A stretch of 64,000 bases of DNA from Streptomyces flavochromogenes (GTDB lineage: Bacteria > Actinomycetota > Actinomycetes > Streptomycetales > Streptomycetaceae). The notes under the pieces are model-generated. The model saw only the letters and a program-made list of their open reading frames with translations. It was not told the origin of the DNA and did not search any database. Below are positions 1 through 9,125 of this stretch, one piece after another (the stretch's first letter is position 1; every line of letters begins with the position of its first letter). A program made the position numbers and the translations under genes. Location: assembly GCF_000717595.1 (NCBI RefSeq), contig NZ_JNZO01000014.1, forward strand, positions 301,650 to 365,649. Reading direction: 5' to 3'.

Positions 1-1
1 G

Positions 2-1132
2 CTGTTCTCGGTGGCCGCCGCGGCGGTGGGGGTGCTCGCCGATCGCGTACCGCCGAAATGGCTGCTGCTGACGATGGCCCTCCTCTGGTCGGTGGCCCAG
101 ACCCCGGCCGCGCTCGGCGGCGGCCTGGCGGTGCTGATCGGATCACGTGTCCTGCTCGGCGCCGCGGAAGGCCCCGCCTTCCCCGTCGCCCAACAAGCCG
201 CGCTGTCCTGGTTCCCCAACCACCGGCGCAACCTGCCCGGGGCACTGGTCACCCTGGGCGTCACCCTGGGCGTCATCACCGCGGCTCCCGGTCTGACCTG
301 GGTCATCCACCATCACGGCTGGCGGGCCGCCCTCTGGGTGGTAGCCGCCGTGGGAGCGGTGTGGGCGCTGCTGTGGGCCGTGCTGGGTGCCGACGGGCCG
401 TACCGGACCGACGCCGCAGAGGCACCCCGCGCCGGCTCCCGGCCGGCAACCGACGCCGGAGCGGCGGCCAGACCCCCCTACCGACGCGTCTTCGCCACCC
501 GTACCTGGGTCGGCACCACCACGGCGTACTTCACCAGTTACTGGGCCGTGGCACTGATGCTCATCTGGCTGCCCTCCCACCTGCGCGACGGCCTCGGGCA
601 TTCCGCCTCCGCCTCCGGCGTGCTCGTCGCCGTCCCCTGGGCGATCGGCGCCCTCGCGCTGCTCGGCCAGGCAGCTGTCACCGGATGGCTCATGCGCCGG
701 GGGGTCGGCAGCCGCTGGGCTCGCGGCCGGGTCGGCGCGGTGCTCCTTCTCCTCGCCGCCTCCGCCTGCCTGACCGTGCCGCTCTTCGACGGTGTCGGGG
801 CCAAGACGGCACTCCTGGTCGCGGGGTTCGGCCTCGGCGGTTCCTTCGCGACCGTCGCGGTGACCACGGTCGCCGAACTCGCCCCGCCCGTACGTCGCGG
901 CGGCGCCCTCGGTGCGATGAACGCCGCCGTCACCACCGCCGGGCTCATCGCCCCGGCGGTGGTGGGGCACATGGTCGACACTCAGGGTGCCGCGGGCTAC
1001 CAGAGCGCGGTGGTGATCTCCGGCGCGCTGCTGCTCGCGGGCGGCGTCGCGGCCTGGACCCTGATCGACCCGGCCCGTGACGCCGACGCCCTTCGCCTGA
1101 GCACCCGGGCACCTGAGCACCTGAGCACCTGA
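2..1132 (+). CDS. MFS transporter (5' partial)
   Basis: Major facilitator superfamily permease whose first codons lie outside the window: the frame is open from base 2 with no convincing start. What is present resembles an anion:cation-symporter-type MFS protein from about TM2 onward: a loop motif GVLADRVPPK like the MFS signature between TM2 and TM3, then alternating hydrophobic helices to the end. The C-terminus (APEHLST) is encoded by an 8-bp tandem repeat array that also contains the stop codon. The aldehyde dehydrogenase follows after 70 bp, so it probably belongs to the same transcription unit and may import the substrate. The substrate cannot be read from sequence. Confidence 0.85.
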   Translation: MFSVAAAAVGVLADRVPPKWLLLTMALLWSVAQTPAALGGGLAVLIGSRVLLGAAEGPAFPVAQQAALSWFPNHRRNLPGALVTLGVTLGVITAAPGLTWVIHHHGWRAALWVVAAVGAVWALLWAVLGADGPYRTDAAEAPRAGSRPATDAGAAARPPYRRVFATRTWVGTTTAYFTSYWAVALMLIWLPSHLRDGLGHSASASGVLVAVPWAIGALALLGQAAVTGWLMRRGVGSRWARGRVGAVLLLLAASACLTVPLFDGVGAKTALLVAGFGLGGSFATVAVTTVAELAPPVRRGGALGAMNAAVTTAGLIAPAVVGHMVDTQGAAGYQSAVVISGALLLAGGVAAWTLIDPARDADALRLSTRAPEHLST

Positions 1133-1156
1133 GCACCTGAGCACCTGAGCACCTGA
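1109..1156. repeat. 8-bp tandem repeat (GCACCTGA) x6
   Basis: Six perfect head-to-tail copies of GCACCTGA, with degenerate partial copies just upstream (about 1099-1108). The array covers the last codons and stop of the MFS gene and runs into the spacer before the aldehyde dehydrogenase. Because 8 is not a multiple of 3, a gain or loss of units would change the reading of the transporter C-terminus. Confidence 0.9.
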
Positions 1157-1201
1157 GCGTCGGTTCCCCCCTTACACCCCAGCTGACCGAGGAGTACACC
1201 T

Positions 1202-2911
1202 GTGGCCGTCCCTGCCACCGACACCGCTTTGCTGGATCAATCCCTCGCCACGCTGCGCGAGAGCGCGGATTCATGGACCACGACCCCGGTCGCCGAACGG
1301 ATCACGCTGCTGGAGAACATGCTGCCGCGGGTGGTCGACAGTGCCGCGGCCATGGCCGCCGCCTGCGCCCGCGCCAAGGGGTACGGGCCCGACTCCCCCT
1401 GGGCGGCCGAGGACTGGATCGGAGCGCCGTGGGCGCTCGCCCAGAACGTGAGCGCCACCCTTCATGTGCTGCGCCGGATCGCCGAAGGCAAGGACCCGGT
1501 CGACACCGGGGCCGTACAGGATTCGGCCGGCCGCACGTTCGTCGATGTCTTCCCCGCGACCGGCTGGGACCGCCTGCTGCTCAACGGGTTCACCGCCCGG
1601 GTGTGGATACGCCCGGGAACCGACGCCCAGCAGGTGCGGGACCGGGCGGCAGGCGAATACCGCGGGCGGCCCGGACGCCCGGCCGTCGCGCTGGTGCTCG
1701 GCGCCGGCAACGTCGCCTCCATCACCGCACTCGACATCCTGCACAAGCTGTACGCCGAAGGCCAGGTCGTCGTGGCCAAGATGAACCCGGTCAACGCCTA
1801 CTTGCGTCCGCACTTCGAACGGATCTTCGCCGACTTCACCGACCGCGGCTGGGTGCGGTTCGTCGAAGGCGGTACGGCCGAGGGAGGCTACCTGGCCTCC
1901 CACTCCGACGTCGACGCGATCCACGTCACCGGCAGCAGCAGCACCCACGACGCGATTCTCTGGGGCACCGGCGAACGCGCCGCGCAGCGTCGCCGCGACG
2001 ACACCCCACTCGTCACCAAGCCGTTCACCAGCGAGCTCGGCGGCATCAGCCCGTGCATCGTGGCACCGGGGCCCTGGAGCGAGGCGGACTTCCGCTTCCA
2101 GGCCGAACACATCGTCACCAGCAAGATGAACAACTCCGGTCACAACTGCATCGCCACCCAGATCCTGGTGCTCCCCCGCTCGTGGGACGGCACCGAGCGC
2201 CTCCTGGACGAGATCCGGAGGGTGCTGCGTGAACTTCCGCCGCGCAGCGACTACTACCCCGGCGCCGAGCGGCGTCTCGGAGCCGTCCGCGAGGCGCACC
2301 CGCAGGCCGAGTCGCACGGCGAGGCGGACTCCCGCATCCTGGTCCCCGACATCACCGACCACGATGACCTGATGATCACCGACGAGGTCTTCGGCAGCGC
2401 CCTGGGCGTGGTCCGCCTCCCGGACGCCTCCCCCGCCGAATTCCTGCGCGCCGCGGTGGAATTCGCCAATGACACCCTGCCGGGCACTCTCGGTGCGACT
2501 CTCGTGGTCCACCCCACGACCGAGAGGAAGCACCGCGCTGCGGTGGAGGCCGCCATCACGGACCTCCGCTACGGAACCCTCGGCGTCAACTGCTGGTCCG
2601 GCATGGGATTCCTGCTGGGCTACACCCCCTGGGGTGCCTATCCCGGACACTCCCCGCAGGACATCGGCAGCGGCGTCGGCTTCGTACACAACGCCTTCAT
2701 GCTCGAGGACGTCGAGAAGACCGTGTTGCGCGCCCCCTTCGCGCCCGCACCGCGCGGACTGTTCACCGGCTCCCCCTCGCTGTCCCCGCGCCCGCCCCAT
2801 TTCGTCACCAACCGCACGGGACTCACCACCATCGAGCGGCTCACCCACTTCACCGCTGCCCCGGGTGTGACCAAACTGCCCGCGCTCTTCGCTTCCGCGC
2901 TGCGCGGTTGA
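1202..2911 (+). CDS. Aldehyde dehydrogenase family protein (569 aa)
   Basis: NAD(P)-dependent aldehyde dehydrogenase-fold enzyme, expected to oxidise an aldehyde to the acid. GTG start preceded by GAGGAG at a good distance. Visible features: a Rossmann-like stretch LVLGAGNVAS around residue 165, VTGSSSTHDA (ALDH-type VTGS) near 240, the catalytic Glu in SELGG near 277 and a candidate catalytic Cys in NNSGHNC near 316. At 569 aa it is longer than ordinary ALDHs (about 480-500) and its Cys motif is atypical, so it belongs to a divergent subfamily. It lies 39 bp before an acyl-CoA ligase, suggesting aldehyde to acid to acyl-CoA conversion. The natural substrate is unknown. Confidence 0.85.
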   Translation: MAVPATDTALLDQSLATLRESADSWTTTPVAERITLLENMLPRVVDSAAAMAAACARAKGYGPDSPWAAEDWIGAPWALAQNVSATLHVLRRIAEGKDPVDTGAVQDSAGRTFVDVFPATGWDRLLLNGFTARVWIRPGTDAQQVRDRAAGEYRGRPGRPAVALVLGAGNVASITALDILHKLYAEGQVVVAKMNPVNAYLRPHFERIFADFTDRGWVRFVEGGTAEGGYLASHSDVDAIHVTGSSSTHDAILWGTGERAAQRRRDDTPLVTKPFTSELGGISPCIVAPGPWSEADFRFQAEHIVTSKMNNSGHNCIATQILVLPRSWDGTERLLDEIRRVLRELPPRSDYYPGAERRLGAVREAHPQAESHGEADSRILVPDITDHDDLMITDEVFGSALGVVRLPDASPAEFLRAAVEFANDTLPGTLGATLVVHPTTERKHRAAVEAAITDLRYGTLGVNCWSGMGFLLGYTPWGAYPGHSPQDIGSGVGFVHNAFMLEDVEKTVLRAPFAPAPRGLFTGSPSLSPRPPHFVTNRTGLTTIERLTHFTAAPGVTKLPALFASALRG

Positions 2912-2950
2912 ACCCCCGCCCCTACGTCTCCGAGAACGAGAGGCCCCCAG

Positions 2951-4426
2951 GTGAACCTCGCCGACCTCCTCAGCCGCACCGCCGGCGCCCACGGCCCCCG
3001 CGTCGCCGTCGAACTCGGCGATCGGACGCTGACCTACAGCGAACTGGACACCCTCGCCGGCCGCGTGGCCACGATGCTCGCCGCACGCGGCGTCACGCCG
3101 CGCGACCGTGTCGCCGTGATGATGCCCAACGTCCTGGAGTTTCCCGTCCTGTACTACGGCGCTCTTCGCGCGGGCACGGTCGTCGTCCCGATGAACCCGC
3201 TCCTCAAGGAGCGGGAGATCGCCCACTACCTGCGCGACTCCGGCGCTGTGCTGGTGTTCGCCCACGAGTCCGCCGCCAAGGAAATGATCGCCGGGGCCGA
3301 GGGCACCGACGCCGTGGTGCAGGTCGTGCCAGGCTCGCTCACCGAGCTGCTCTCCGACCACACGCAACCGGCGGCCACGGCGGTCGGGCGAGGAGAGGAC
3401 ACGGCGGTCATCCTCTACACCTCCGGAACCACCGGGGTACCCAAGGGTGCGGAACTCACCCACGCCGGCCTTCTGCGCAACGCCGAGATCACCGCACGTT
3501 CGCTGCTCCGACTCGGTCCGGAGGACACCGTGCTGGGCTGCCTGCCCCTCTTCCACGCGTTCGGTCAGTCCTGCGCGATGAACACCGCCCTCAGTGTGGG
3601 AGCCCGCCTCACGCTGCTGCCCCGCTTCGATCCCGCCCTCGCCCTGGAGACCGTCCGACAGCGGCGGATCACCGTCTTCGAGGGTGTGCCCACGATGTAC
3701 GCGGCCCTCCTCGCCGCCCACGTCCAGGACCCGGACGCGTACGACACGACGTCCCTGCGACTGGGCGTGTCGGGTGGAGCGTCCCTGCCCGTGGAGGTGC
3801 TGCACGGCTTCGAGGCCGCCTTCGAATGCCCCGTTCTTGAAGGCTTCGGCATGTCGGAGACCTCCCCCGTGGCCTCCTTCAACCACCCGGACCGTCCCCG
3901 CAAGGCGGGATCGATCGGCACCCCGATCGAGGGCGTCGCGATGCGCCTGATCGATGTGGAGGACGGCGTCGGCGAGCTCTGCGTCCGCGGGCACAACGTC
4001 ATGAAGGGCTACTGGGGCCGCCCGGAGGCCACCGCTGAGACCGTCCAGGACGGCTGGCTGCGCACCGGCGACCTCGCTCGCGTCGACGAGGAGGGCTACT
4101 ACTACATCGTCGACCGCAAGAAGGACCTGATCATCCGCGGCGGCTACAACGTGTATCCGCGCGAAGTGGAGGAGGTCCTGTACGAGCACCCCGCCGTCGC
4201 AGAGGCGGCGGTGATCGGCCTGCCTCACCCCGCCCTCGGCGAGGAGGTGGCCGCCGCGGTGGCCCTGCGCCCCGGGGCCTCGGCGACGGCCGAGGAGCTG
4301 CGGGAGTTCGTCCGGGTGCGGATCGCCCCGTACAAGTACCCCCGCGAGGTCTGGCTGGTCGAGACGCTCCCCAAGGGGGCCACGGGCAAGATCCTCAAGC
4401 GCGAGATCGCGGCATCGCGTCCCTGA
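2951..4426 (+). CDS. Long-chain fatty acid/aryl acid-CoA ligase (AMP-forming)
   Basis: ANL-superfamily adenylating enzyme (491 aa) that activates a carboxylic acid as acyl-AMP and transfers it to CoA. The P-loop-like motif YTSGTTGVPKG lies near residue 155, the A5-like GFGMSETSP near 300, the hinge/A8 region DRKKDLIIRGGYNVYPREVE near 385-405, and the catalytic A10 Lys in KGATGKILKRE near the C-terminus. All core motifs are intact. GTG start 13 nt after GAGAGG. It follows the aldehyde dehydrogenase closely and probably shares its operon; together they would convert an imported aldehyde to a CoA thioester. Chain-length preference cannot be inferred. Confidence 0.9.
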   Translation: MNLADLLSRTAGAHGPRVAVELGDRTLTYSELDTLAGRVATMLAARGVTPRDRVAVMMPNVLEFPVLYYGALRAGTVVVPMNPLLKEREIAHYLRDSGAVLVFAHESAAKEMIAGAEGTDAVVQVVPGSLTELLSDHTQPAATAVGRGEDTAVILYTSGTTGVPKGAELTHAGLLRNAEITARSLLRLGPEDTVLGCLPLFHAFGQSCAMNTALSVGARLTLLPRFDPALALETVRQRRITVFEGVPTMYAALLAAHVQDPDAYDTTSLRLGVSGGASLPVEVLHGFEAAFECPVLEGFGMSETSPVASFNHPDRPRKAGSIGTPIEGVAMRLIDVEDGVGELCVRGHNVMKGYWGRPEATAETVQDGWLRTGDLARVDEEGYYYIVDRKKDLIIRGGYNVYPREVEEVLYEHPAVAEAAVIGLPHPALGEEVAAAVALRPGASATAEELREFVRVRIAPYKYPREVWLVETLPKGATGKILKREIAASRP

Positions 4427-4499
4427 GGGCGCGCGCAGGGAACGTCCCTGGCACCGGAAGAGGCTGTCCGCCCCGGTACAGGTCGCCGGCGGTCAGGCC

Positions 4500-4800
4500 C
4501 CACGGACCGGCGGGGCAACGCCGAGGCGGGCCGGAAGCTCACCGTCGGTCTGGGCGCGAGACCCGGCACTGGTTCGCCGGGGAGCGGTTCAAGGACCGGA
4601 CGGCGACGCTGTCGGTCTCGTACGACGACGGTGGCACCTGGCGGCAGGTGCCTCCGGCGAAGACGGCGGACGGTCGCTGGACGGCGAGGTTCACCACCCG
4701 GACCGCCCGGGTGCGTTCGTCTCGCCGCGCGCGTCGACGACGGGCACCGACGGCCTCGCCGTCGACCAGGAGATCATCCGGGCCTTCGGGCGAAGCAGTT
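4500..4800 (+). pseudogene. Remnant of a secreted subtilase C-terminus
   Basis: Plus-strand translation gives WFAGERFKDRTATLSV, SYDDGGTWRQVPPAK and DGRWTARF, the beta-sandwich C-terminal region seen in Streptomyces S8 serine proteases. After a frameshift near 4715 another frame continues with TDGLAVDQEIIRAFG, the usual end of that domain. No catalytic domain, start or stop remains. It overlaps nothing functional and ends about 100 bp before the convergent phosphatase gene. Called a decayed fragment by motif recognition only. Confidence 0.55.
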
Positions 4801-4905
4801 CCGCCCCGTCCGGTGCCGAGCGGCCCCTGCTCCTTCGCGACGGGGGCCGTTCCCGGTTCCTCGACACCCGCCGGAGACCCGGCCTCGTGGCGGGTGGCCC
4901 CACCG

Positions 4906-7023
4906 TCATGTCTCGGCGGCGGGGTCGGGGGCGGGGGCCGCGAGGGTTTGTTCGGCCCAGAGCGTCTTGCCTCGTCCGGAGGGTCTCACGCCCCAGCGCT
5001 GGGTGAGGTGGGCGGTGATGAACAGGCCCCGGCCGTTCTCGTCCGTGTCCAGGGCGCGGCGCAGGTGCGGACTGGCGCTGCTGTCGTCGGTGACCTCGCA
5101 CGCGAGCGTGCCGTCGTGGATGAGGCGCAGCTGGATCGGCCCCTTCGCGTAGCGCACGGAGTTGGTGACCAGCTCACTCACGACGAGGGCGGTGTCGTCG
5201 ATGGTGTCCTGGGCCAGTCCCCATTCCGCGAGTTGGGTCACGGCCTTCCTGCGAGCCTGCCCGGCGCTCTCCGGGGTGTTGGGAAAGGTCCACGCCTTCG
5301 TCTTGGAGCCGTCGAGCGTGCGGGTGCGGGCCAGCAAGAGGTAGGCGTCGCGGAGCGGCTGCTCGGGCGCGAGAGCGTCTGCACACGTGTCGCACGCGGC
5401 CTGAAGAGAGGGCTGCGGTTCGGCGAACAGGTCGGTCAACCGGCTCAGCAGCGACTCCCGGCCACCGGCCGCGGTCAGCAGAGCGGCGTTGCAGATCAGC
5501 AGGGTGCTCCCTTCGGGCAGTACGCGTTCCGTGAGCGTGTACTCCGCGAGACCTTGCCCGAGCGGTGGCCCTGCCGCGACATCGAGCGGCTCGACGGCTC
5601 CGCCCGGATGTACCAGGACCGGTGACGGGTGTCCCGCACTCGCCACGGTGCACAGGCGGGAGACCGGATCGTAGACGAGGCAGAGGCAGGTGGCGGCCGT
5701 ACCGTCGCCGACGCCGGGTGCGGCCGTGTCCGGCGGGGTGCTCGGGCGGCTGGCGAGGTCGTGAAGGCGCTGGAGGATGTCGTCCGGCGGCAGGTCGAGG
5801 TCGGCCAGCGCCTCGATCGCCGCGCGAAGCTCGCTCATCGCCGCTGGTCGTGATGTGCCGGACGTGGTGTCCCCGGCCACGAGGGCGACTCTGCATCCGG
5901 ACAGGGAGATGGCATCGGACCAGCCGCCGCCGGTGCCGGCCGGCAGGTGGGTGCGGGCCAGTTCGACGGCCGTGACCACGGATGCCTGCGCCTGGGCGAA
6001 ACCACCGGACAGGATGCGAGCGGCCGAGCGCTCACGGCCGTAGAGGCGAGCGTTGTCGAGGCATTGGCCCGCGTGCGTGGTGAGCTGCTGCGCGAGCCTC
6101 AGGTGCCGGTGGTCGAAGGGGGACGGTTCGCGCCAGCGGTAGAAGCAGGCCAGGCCGAGCACCACCCCTCGCGCGCGGATCGGAACCAGCAGCATGGAAT
6201 GGGTGCGGGCGTCCAGGATCCTGGCATCGCGCCGACGCCGGGGGTCGAGCCATGGGGCGTCCGGGCGCAGTCGTCGGATCAGCTTGGGGGCCAGGGTGTC
6301 CAGGACGGTTCGGTAGGGCGTGCCGGGCGGGTACACGTCCACCTCGCCGACGGCGGGGACGCCCTGCTGGTCCGGTCCGGCGACCGAGCGGTATCCCACG
6401 CGTCGAATGCTCTGGTCCCGGTCGAGAGCGTCCGCGATGGGAGCCCGGCCGCCCAGGACCACGTCGTAGACGTCGACGGTCACGGTGTCGGCCAGAGCCG
6501 GGGAGACGACCTCGCAGAACTCGGCCGCCGTACGGAAGATGTCGAGCGTCGTTCCGATCCGCGCGGCCGCCTCGTTCTGCAGGCGCACCTCCGCTTCGGC
6601 GCGCACCCGGGCGGTGATGTCGGTGAGTGCGGCGGCCAGCCCCAGCACCGTGCCGTCCGCCCGCCGCAGACGGAACGCGGACACCAGAGAGACCACTTCG
6701 TCCGAGGTGGCACGACGTTCACGGAAACGGATCCGCATGTCGAGCTCGGGCTCCCCGGTCTCCAGCACCCGGTGGGCTGCCCGTTCCACCGCCGCGGGGT
6801 CGGTGATGTCGAAGGACCGAAGGATCTCCGGCAGCGTACGGCCGAGCAACTGTTCGACCGGGAACGCCCGCATCAGCCGAGTCGCCCTGCCCACCCGCAC
6901 AAGCCGCAGCTCCCGGTCGTACACGTGCAGACCCACGGGTGACTGGGAGAACAACGCGTCCAGCACGGCGTCCCCCAGCCCCTCGGGAGCGAACCAGCTG
7001 TCCGGATGATCTTCACCGATCAC
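4906..7023 (-). CDS. PAS-GAF-SpoIIE phosphatase with C-terminal HATPase (705 aa)
   Basis: Multidomain signalling protein of the RsbU/SpoIIE type common in Streptomyces. In order: PAS (about 20-140, with SQSPVGLHVYDREL and LTDIT), GAF (about 160-330), PP2C/SpoIIE Ser/Thr phosphatase (about 350-540) and a GHKL ATPase of the anti-sigma kinase type (about 570-695, VVSELVTNSVRYA as N-box, DENGRGLFI as G-box). Such proteins set the phosphorylation of anti-sigma-factor antagonists in stress or development pathways. The GTG at 7023 was chosen because homology begins right there (GEDHPDSWF); the frame stays open far upstream without similarity. It is divergent from the second SpoIIE gene, 220 bp away, so the two may be co-regulated. 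Confidence 0.88.
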   Translation of the reverse strand: MIGEDHPDSWFAPEGLGDAVLDALFSQSPVGLHVYDRELRLVRVGRATRLMRAFPVEQLLGRTLPEILRSFDITDPAAVERAAHRVLETGEPELDMRIRFRERRATSDEVVSLVSAFRLRRADGTVLGLAAALTDITARVRAEAEVRLQNEAAARIGTTLDIFRTAAEFCEVVSPALADTVTVDVYDVVLGGRAPIADALDRDQSIRRVGYRSVAGPDQQGVPAVGEVDVYPPGTPYRTVLDTLAPKLIRRLRPDAPWLDPRRRRDARILDARTHSMLLVPIRARGVVLGLACFYRWREPSPFDHRHLRLAQQLTTHAGQCLDNARLYGRERSAARILSGGFAQAQASVVTAVELARTHLPAGTGGGWSDAISLSGCRVALVAGDTTSGTSRPAAMSELRAAIEALADLDLPPDDILQRLHDLASRPSTPPDTAAPGVGDGTAATCLCLVYDPVSRLCTVASAGHPSPVLVHPGGAVEPLDVAAGPPLGQGLAEYTLTERVLPEGSTLLICNAALLTAAGGRESLLSRLTDLFAEPQPSLQAACDTCADALAPEQPLRDAYLLLARTRTLDGSKTKAWTFPNTPESAGQARRKAVTQLAEWGLAQDTIDDTALVVSELVTNSVRYAKGPIQLRLIHDGTLACEVTDDSSASPHLRRALDTDENGRGLFITAHLTQRWGVRPSGRGKTLWAEQTLAAPAPDPAAET

Positions 7024-7243
7024 TGTGTGAACGTCCCTTCGACGAGACGGTGGACCGCACTGCCTTCCATGCAACGCGCAGCACGCCCACCCGGCCACCG
7101 CGGTGAAGCGGCCGGGTGATGTCACCGGCCGGGCCCGGCGAGCCCGGAGGATCGAGTGACGAGCGGTCCCCGCCGCAGGACGGGCCTCTGCGACGCGGAT
7201 GGCCCGATTGCTGCGTACGCTGGTGACAGGGGCTGTGCTCGGG

Positions 7244-8506
7244 ATGAGGATCGGAAGGTCCGTGACGCCGGACATCGACCACAGCGCGTTGTTCGCCGCG
7301 ACGCCGAGCCCGTATCTGGTGCTGACACCGGATCTGGTCATCGTCGATGTCAACGAGGCGTACCTGCGGGCGACCGGCCGTACCCGGGCGGATCTGATCG
7401 GACAGCAGGTGTTCGACGCGTTCCCCGACAATCCCGCCGACCCGGGCGCGGACGGGGTGAAGAACCTCAGGGCATCGCTGGGGCGGGTGCTGGCCACCGG
7501 CGAGGCGGACACGATGGCGGTGCAGAAGTACGACATCCCCGTGGTCGCGCAGCCCGGTGTGTTCGAGGAACGCTGGTGGTCGCCGGTGAACACTCCGGTC
7601 AAGAACGCGGACGGGCGGGTCGCGTGGATCATCCACCGCGTGGAGGACGTGACCGCGTTCATGCAGTCCCGCCGGTTCCGGAGCCGGGGCGATGGGCGGC
7701 GGATGACCGAGCGTGAGGAGGGGATGGAGGCCGAGCTGTACGCCCGCGCGCGGGAGCTGCAGCGGCTGAACGAGGAGCTGCGGGCCGCGCACGCCCGGGA
7801 GCGGGAGGTCGCCGTCACCTTGCAGGAGGCGATGCTGCACTCTCCCGATCTGGCCCGGCACAGCGACGTGGCGGTGCGCTACCTGCCGGCGATCGGTTCG
7901 CTGAACGTGTGCGGCGACTGGTACGACACCGTCGATCTGACCGAGGGGCGATTCACCGTCGCCGTGGGCGACGTCGTCGGGCACGGGCTGGAAGCGGCGA
8001 CCGTCATGGGCATGCTCCGAAGCGCCCTGTCCGCGGCGAGTCGCGCGATGGCCGGGCCGGCCGGGGCCCTGGAAGTGCTGGGCATGTACGCCCGCTCCGT
8101 CGACGGCGCGCTCGCCGCGACCGCGGTCAGCGTGCTCGTGGACACCCGTTCCAGACTGCTCGTGTACTCCAGCGCCGGGCACCCGCCGCCGGTGCTGCTG
8201 CACAGGGACGGCACGTGCGAGCTGTTGGACCAGGCAACGGACCCGCCGCTGGGGGCCAGACCCGAGCACGTTCCCCGACCGCAGGCCGGCGCCGCCTACC
8301 GGCCGGGCGACACCCTCGTCCTCTACACCGACGGACTGATCGAACGCCGCGACGAGGACATCGACACGGGCCTGGCCCGGCTCACCACCGCCCTGAGCGA
8401 CCTCGCCGGCCTCGGCCCGGCGCGGCTGGCCGACGCGCTGCTCGCCCGGCTCGGCGTCGCCGGCGGAGCCAGCGACGACATCGCCCTGGTCGTCGTCCGC
8501 GTCTGA
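7244..8506 (+). CDS. PAS domain SpoIIE-family phosphatase
   Basis: Two-domain regulator: an N-terminal PAS ([15 protein letters not shown], then [10 protein letters not shown]) over about residues 10-130, a short coiled linker rich in Glu/Arg ([19 protein letters not shown]) and a PP2C-like SpoIIE phosphatase with the metal-binding motifs [14 protein letters not shown] and the C-terminal [11 protein letters not shown]. All acidic metal ligands appear present, so it should be active. Start uncertain: ATG 7244, or GTG 7262 (closer to the conserved region); an earlier ATG at 7199 lacks similarity. It probably dephosphorylates an anti-anti-sigma factor not found in this window. Confidence 0.86.
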   Translation: MRIGRSVTPDIDHSALFAATPSPYLVLTPDLVIVDVNEAYLRATGRTRADLIGQQVFDAFPDNPADPGADGVKNLRASLGRVLATGEADTMAVQKYDIPVVAQPGVFEERWWSPVNTPVKNADGRVAWIIHRVEDVTAFMQSRRFRSRGDGRRMTEREEGMEAELYARARELQRLNEELRAAHAREREVAVTLQEAMLHSPDLARHSDVAVRYLPAIGSLNVCGDWYDTVDLTEGRFTVAVGDVVGHGLEAATVMGMLRSALSAASRAMAGPAGALEVLGMYARSVDGALAATAVSVLVDTRSRLLVYSSAGHPPPVLLHRDGTCELLDQATDPPLGARPEHVPRPQAGAAYRPGDTLVLYTDGLIERRDEDIDTGLARLTTALSDLAGLGPARLADALLARLGVAGGASDDIALVVVRV

Positions 8507-8808
8507 CCCCGTACAGGGCGGTCCCCGAGCGCCGGACAACGACCCGCTCCGCCCGCCCACAGCGCACGAACGGCCGCACACGGGTCGAGGCGCTGTGCCG
8601 GCCATGGCGCCTCACGGCTCCCGGGCGCACTTGTCTCCGAGCCCGGCCCGCCGGCGGTGGCAGGATCGTGCACGGTGCGGAGGCAGGAGCATGCCAACGG
8701 GGAGTCCTGTGGAGGAGGGGGTTCGCTGCGATGCTTCTGACGTGGTCGGGGATCTCGTCCCGGACACCTCTGAGGACACGGCGCCGGGGCGCCGGGAGGG
8801 GAAGAACC
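8507..8808. other. Intergenic, no gene seen
   Basis: About 300 bp between the phosphatase and the small exported peptide. I see no conserved frame, RNA gene or convincing hairpin; it probably carries the promoter of the peptide gene. Confidence 0.4.
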
Positions 8809-9009
8809 ATGATGCGTACCGCCACCAGCAGAGCCGCCCGAGGGATCGCGGCGGCGATGCTGACCGCGCTGGCGACGGCAGGGGCGTTCACCGCCGTCGC
8901 GGGAAGCGTCACTCCGGCGAGCGGTGACGCTGTCGCCGCGGCGGGCGACTGTCTCGACCCCCAGAACGTGTGCTGGGTCAACGGCTGGCAGGAGAAGCCC
9001 GGCACCTGA
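8809..9009 (+). CDS. Small exported peptide (66 aa), two cysteines
   Basis: Starts with tandem ATG codons after GGAGGGGAAGAACC. The N-terminus is a textbook Sec signal peptide: a positive stretch (RTATSRAAR), a hydrophobic Ala/Leu core and a likely AxA-type cleavage region around residues 30-45 (GDAVAAAG). The predicted mature part is about 20 residues, beginning near GDCLDPQNVCWVNGWQ, with two Cys that could form one disulfide. No family recognised. It sits just upstream of two HTH/TrmB-like regulators, a position that would suit a secreted signal, but that is inference. It lacks the Thr/Ser/Cys pattern of a lanthipeptide core. Confidence 0.6.
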   Translation: MMRTATSRAARGIAAAMLTALATAGAFTAVAGSVTPASGDAVAAAGDCLDPQNVCWVNGWQEKPGT

Positions 9010-9125
9010 TCCTGTGCGGCGAGCCCGCCACGGGGGGGTGGGTCAAGCGGTCCGGGCGCCGAGCACGGCGCGCGGCCCCACCGCCATTCCAGTACCTCGT
9101 CACCGACGACCGTGGAGCACCGCCG

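Noticed and set aside
1271..4228. A 985-codon open frame on the minus strand
   Set aside because: It runs antisense to the aldehyde dehydrogenase and CoA ligase, has no recognisable motif, and arises from GC-rich codon bias on the opposite strand.
8809..9009. The small exported peptide as a third lanthipeptide precursor
   Set aside because: It has a Sec signal peptide, only two Cys and almost no Ser/Thr in the mature part, and no GG/GA leader end.
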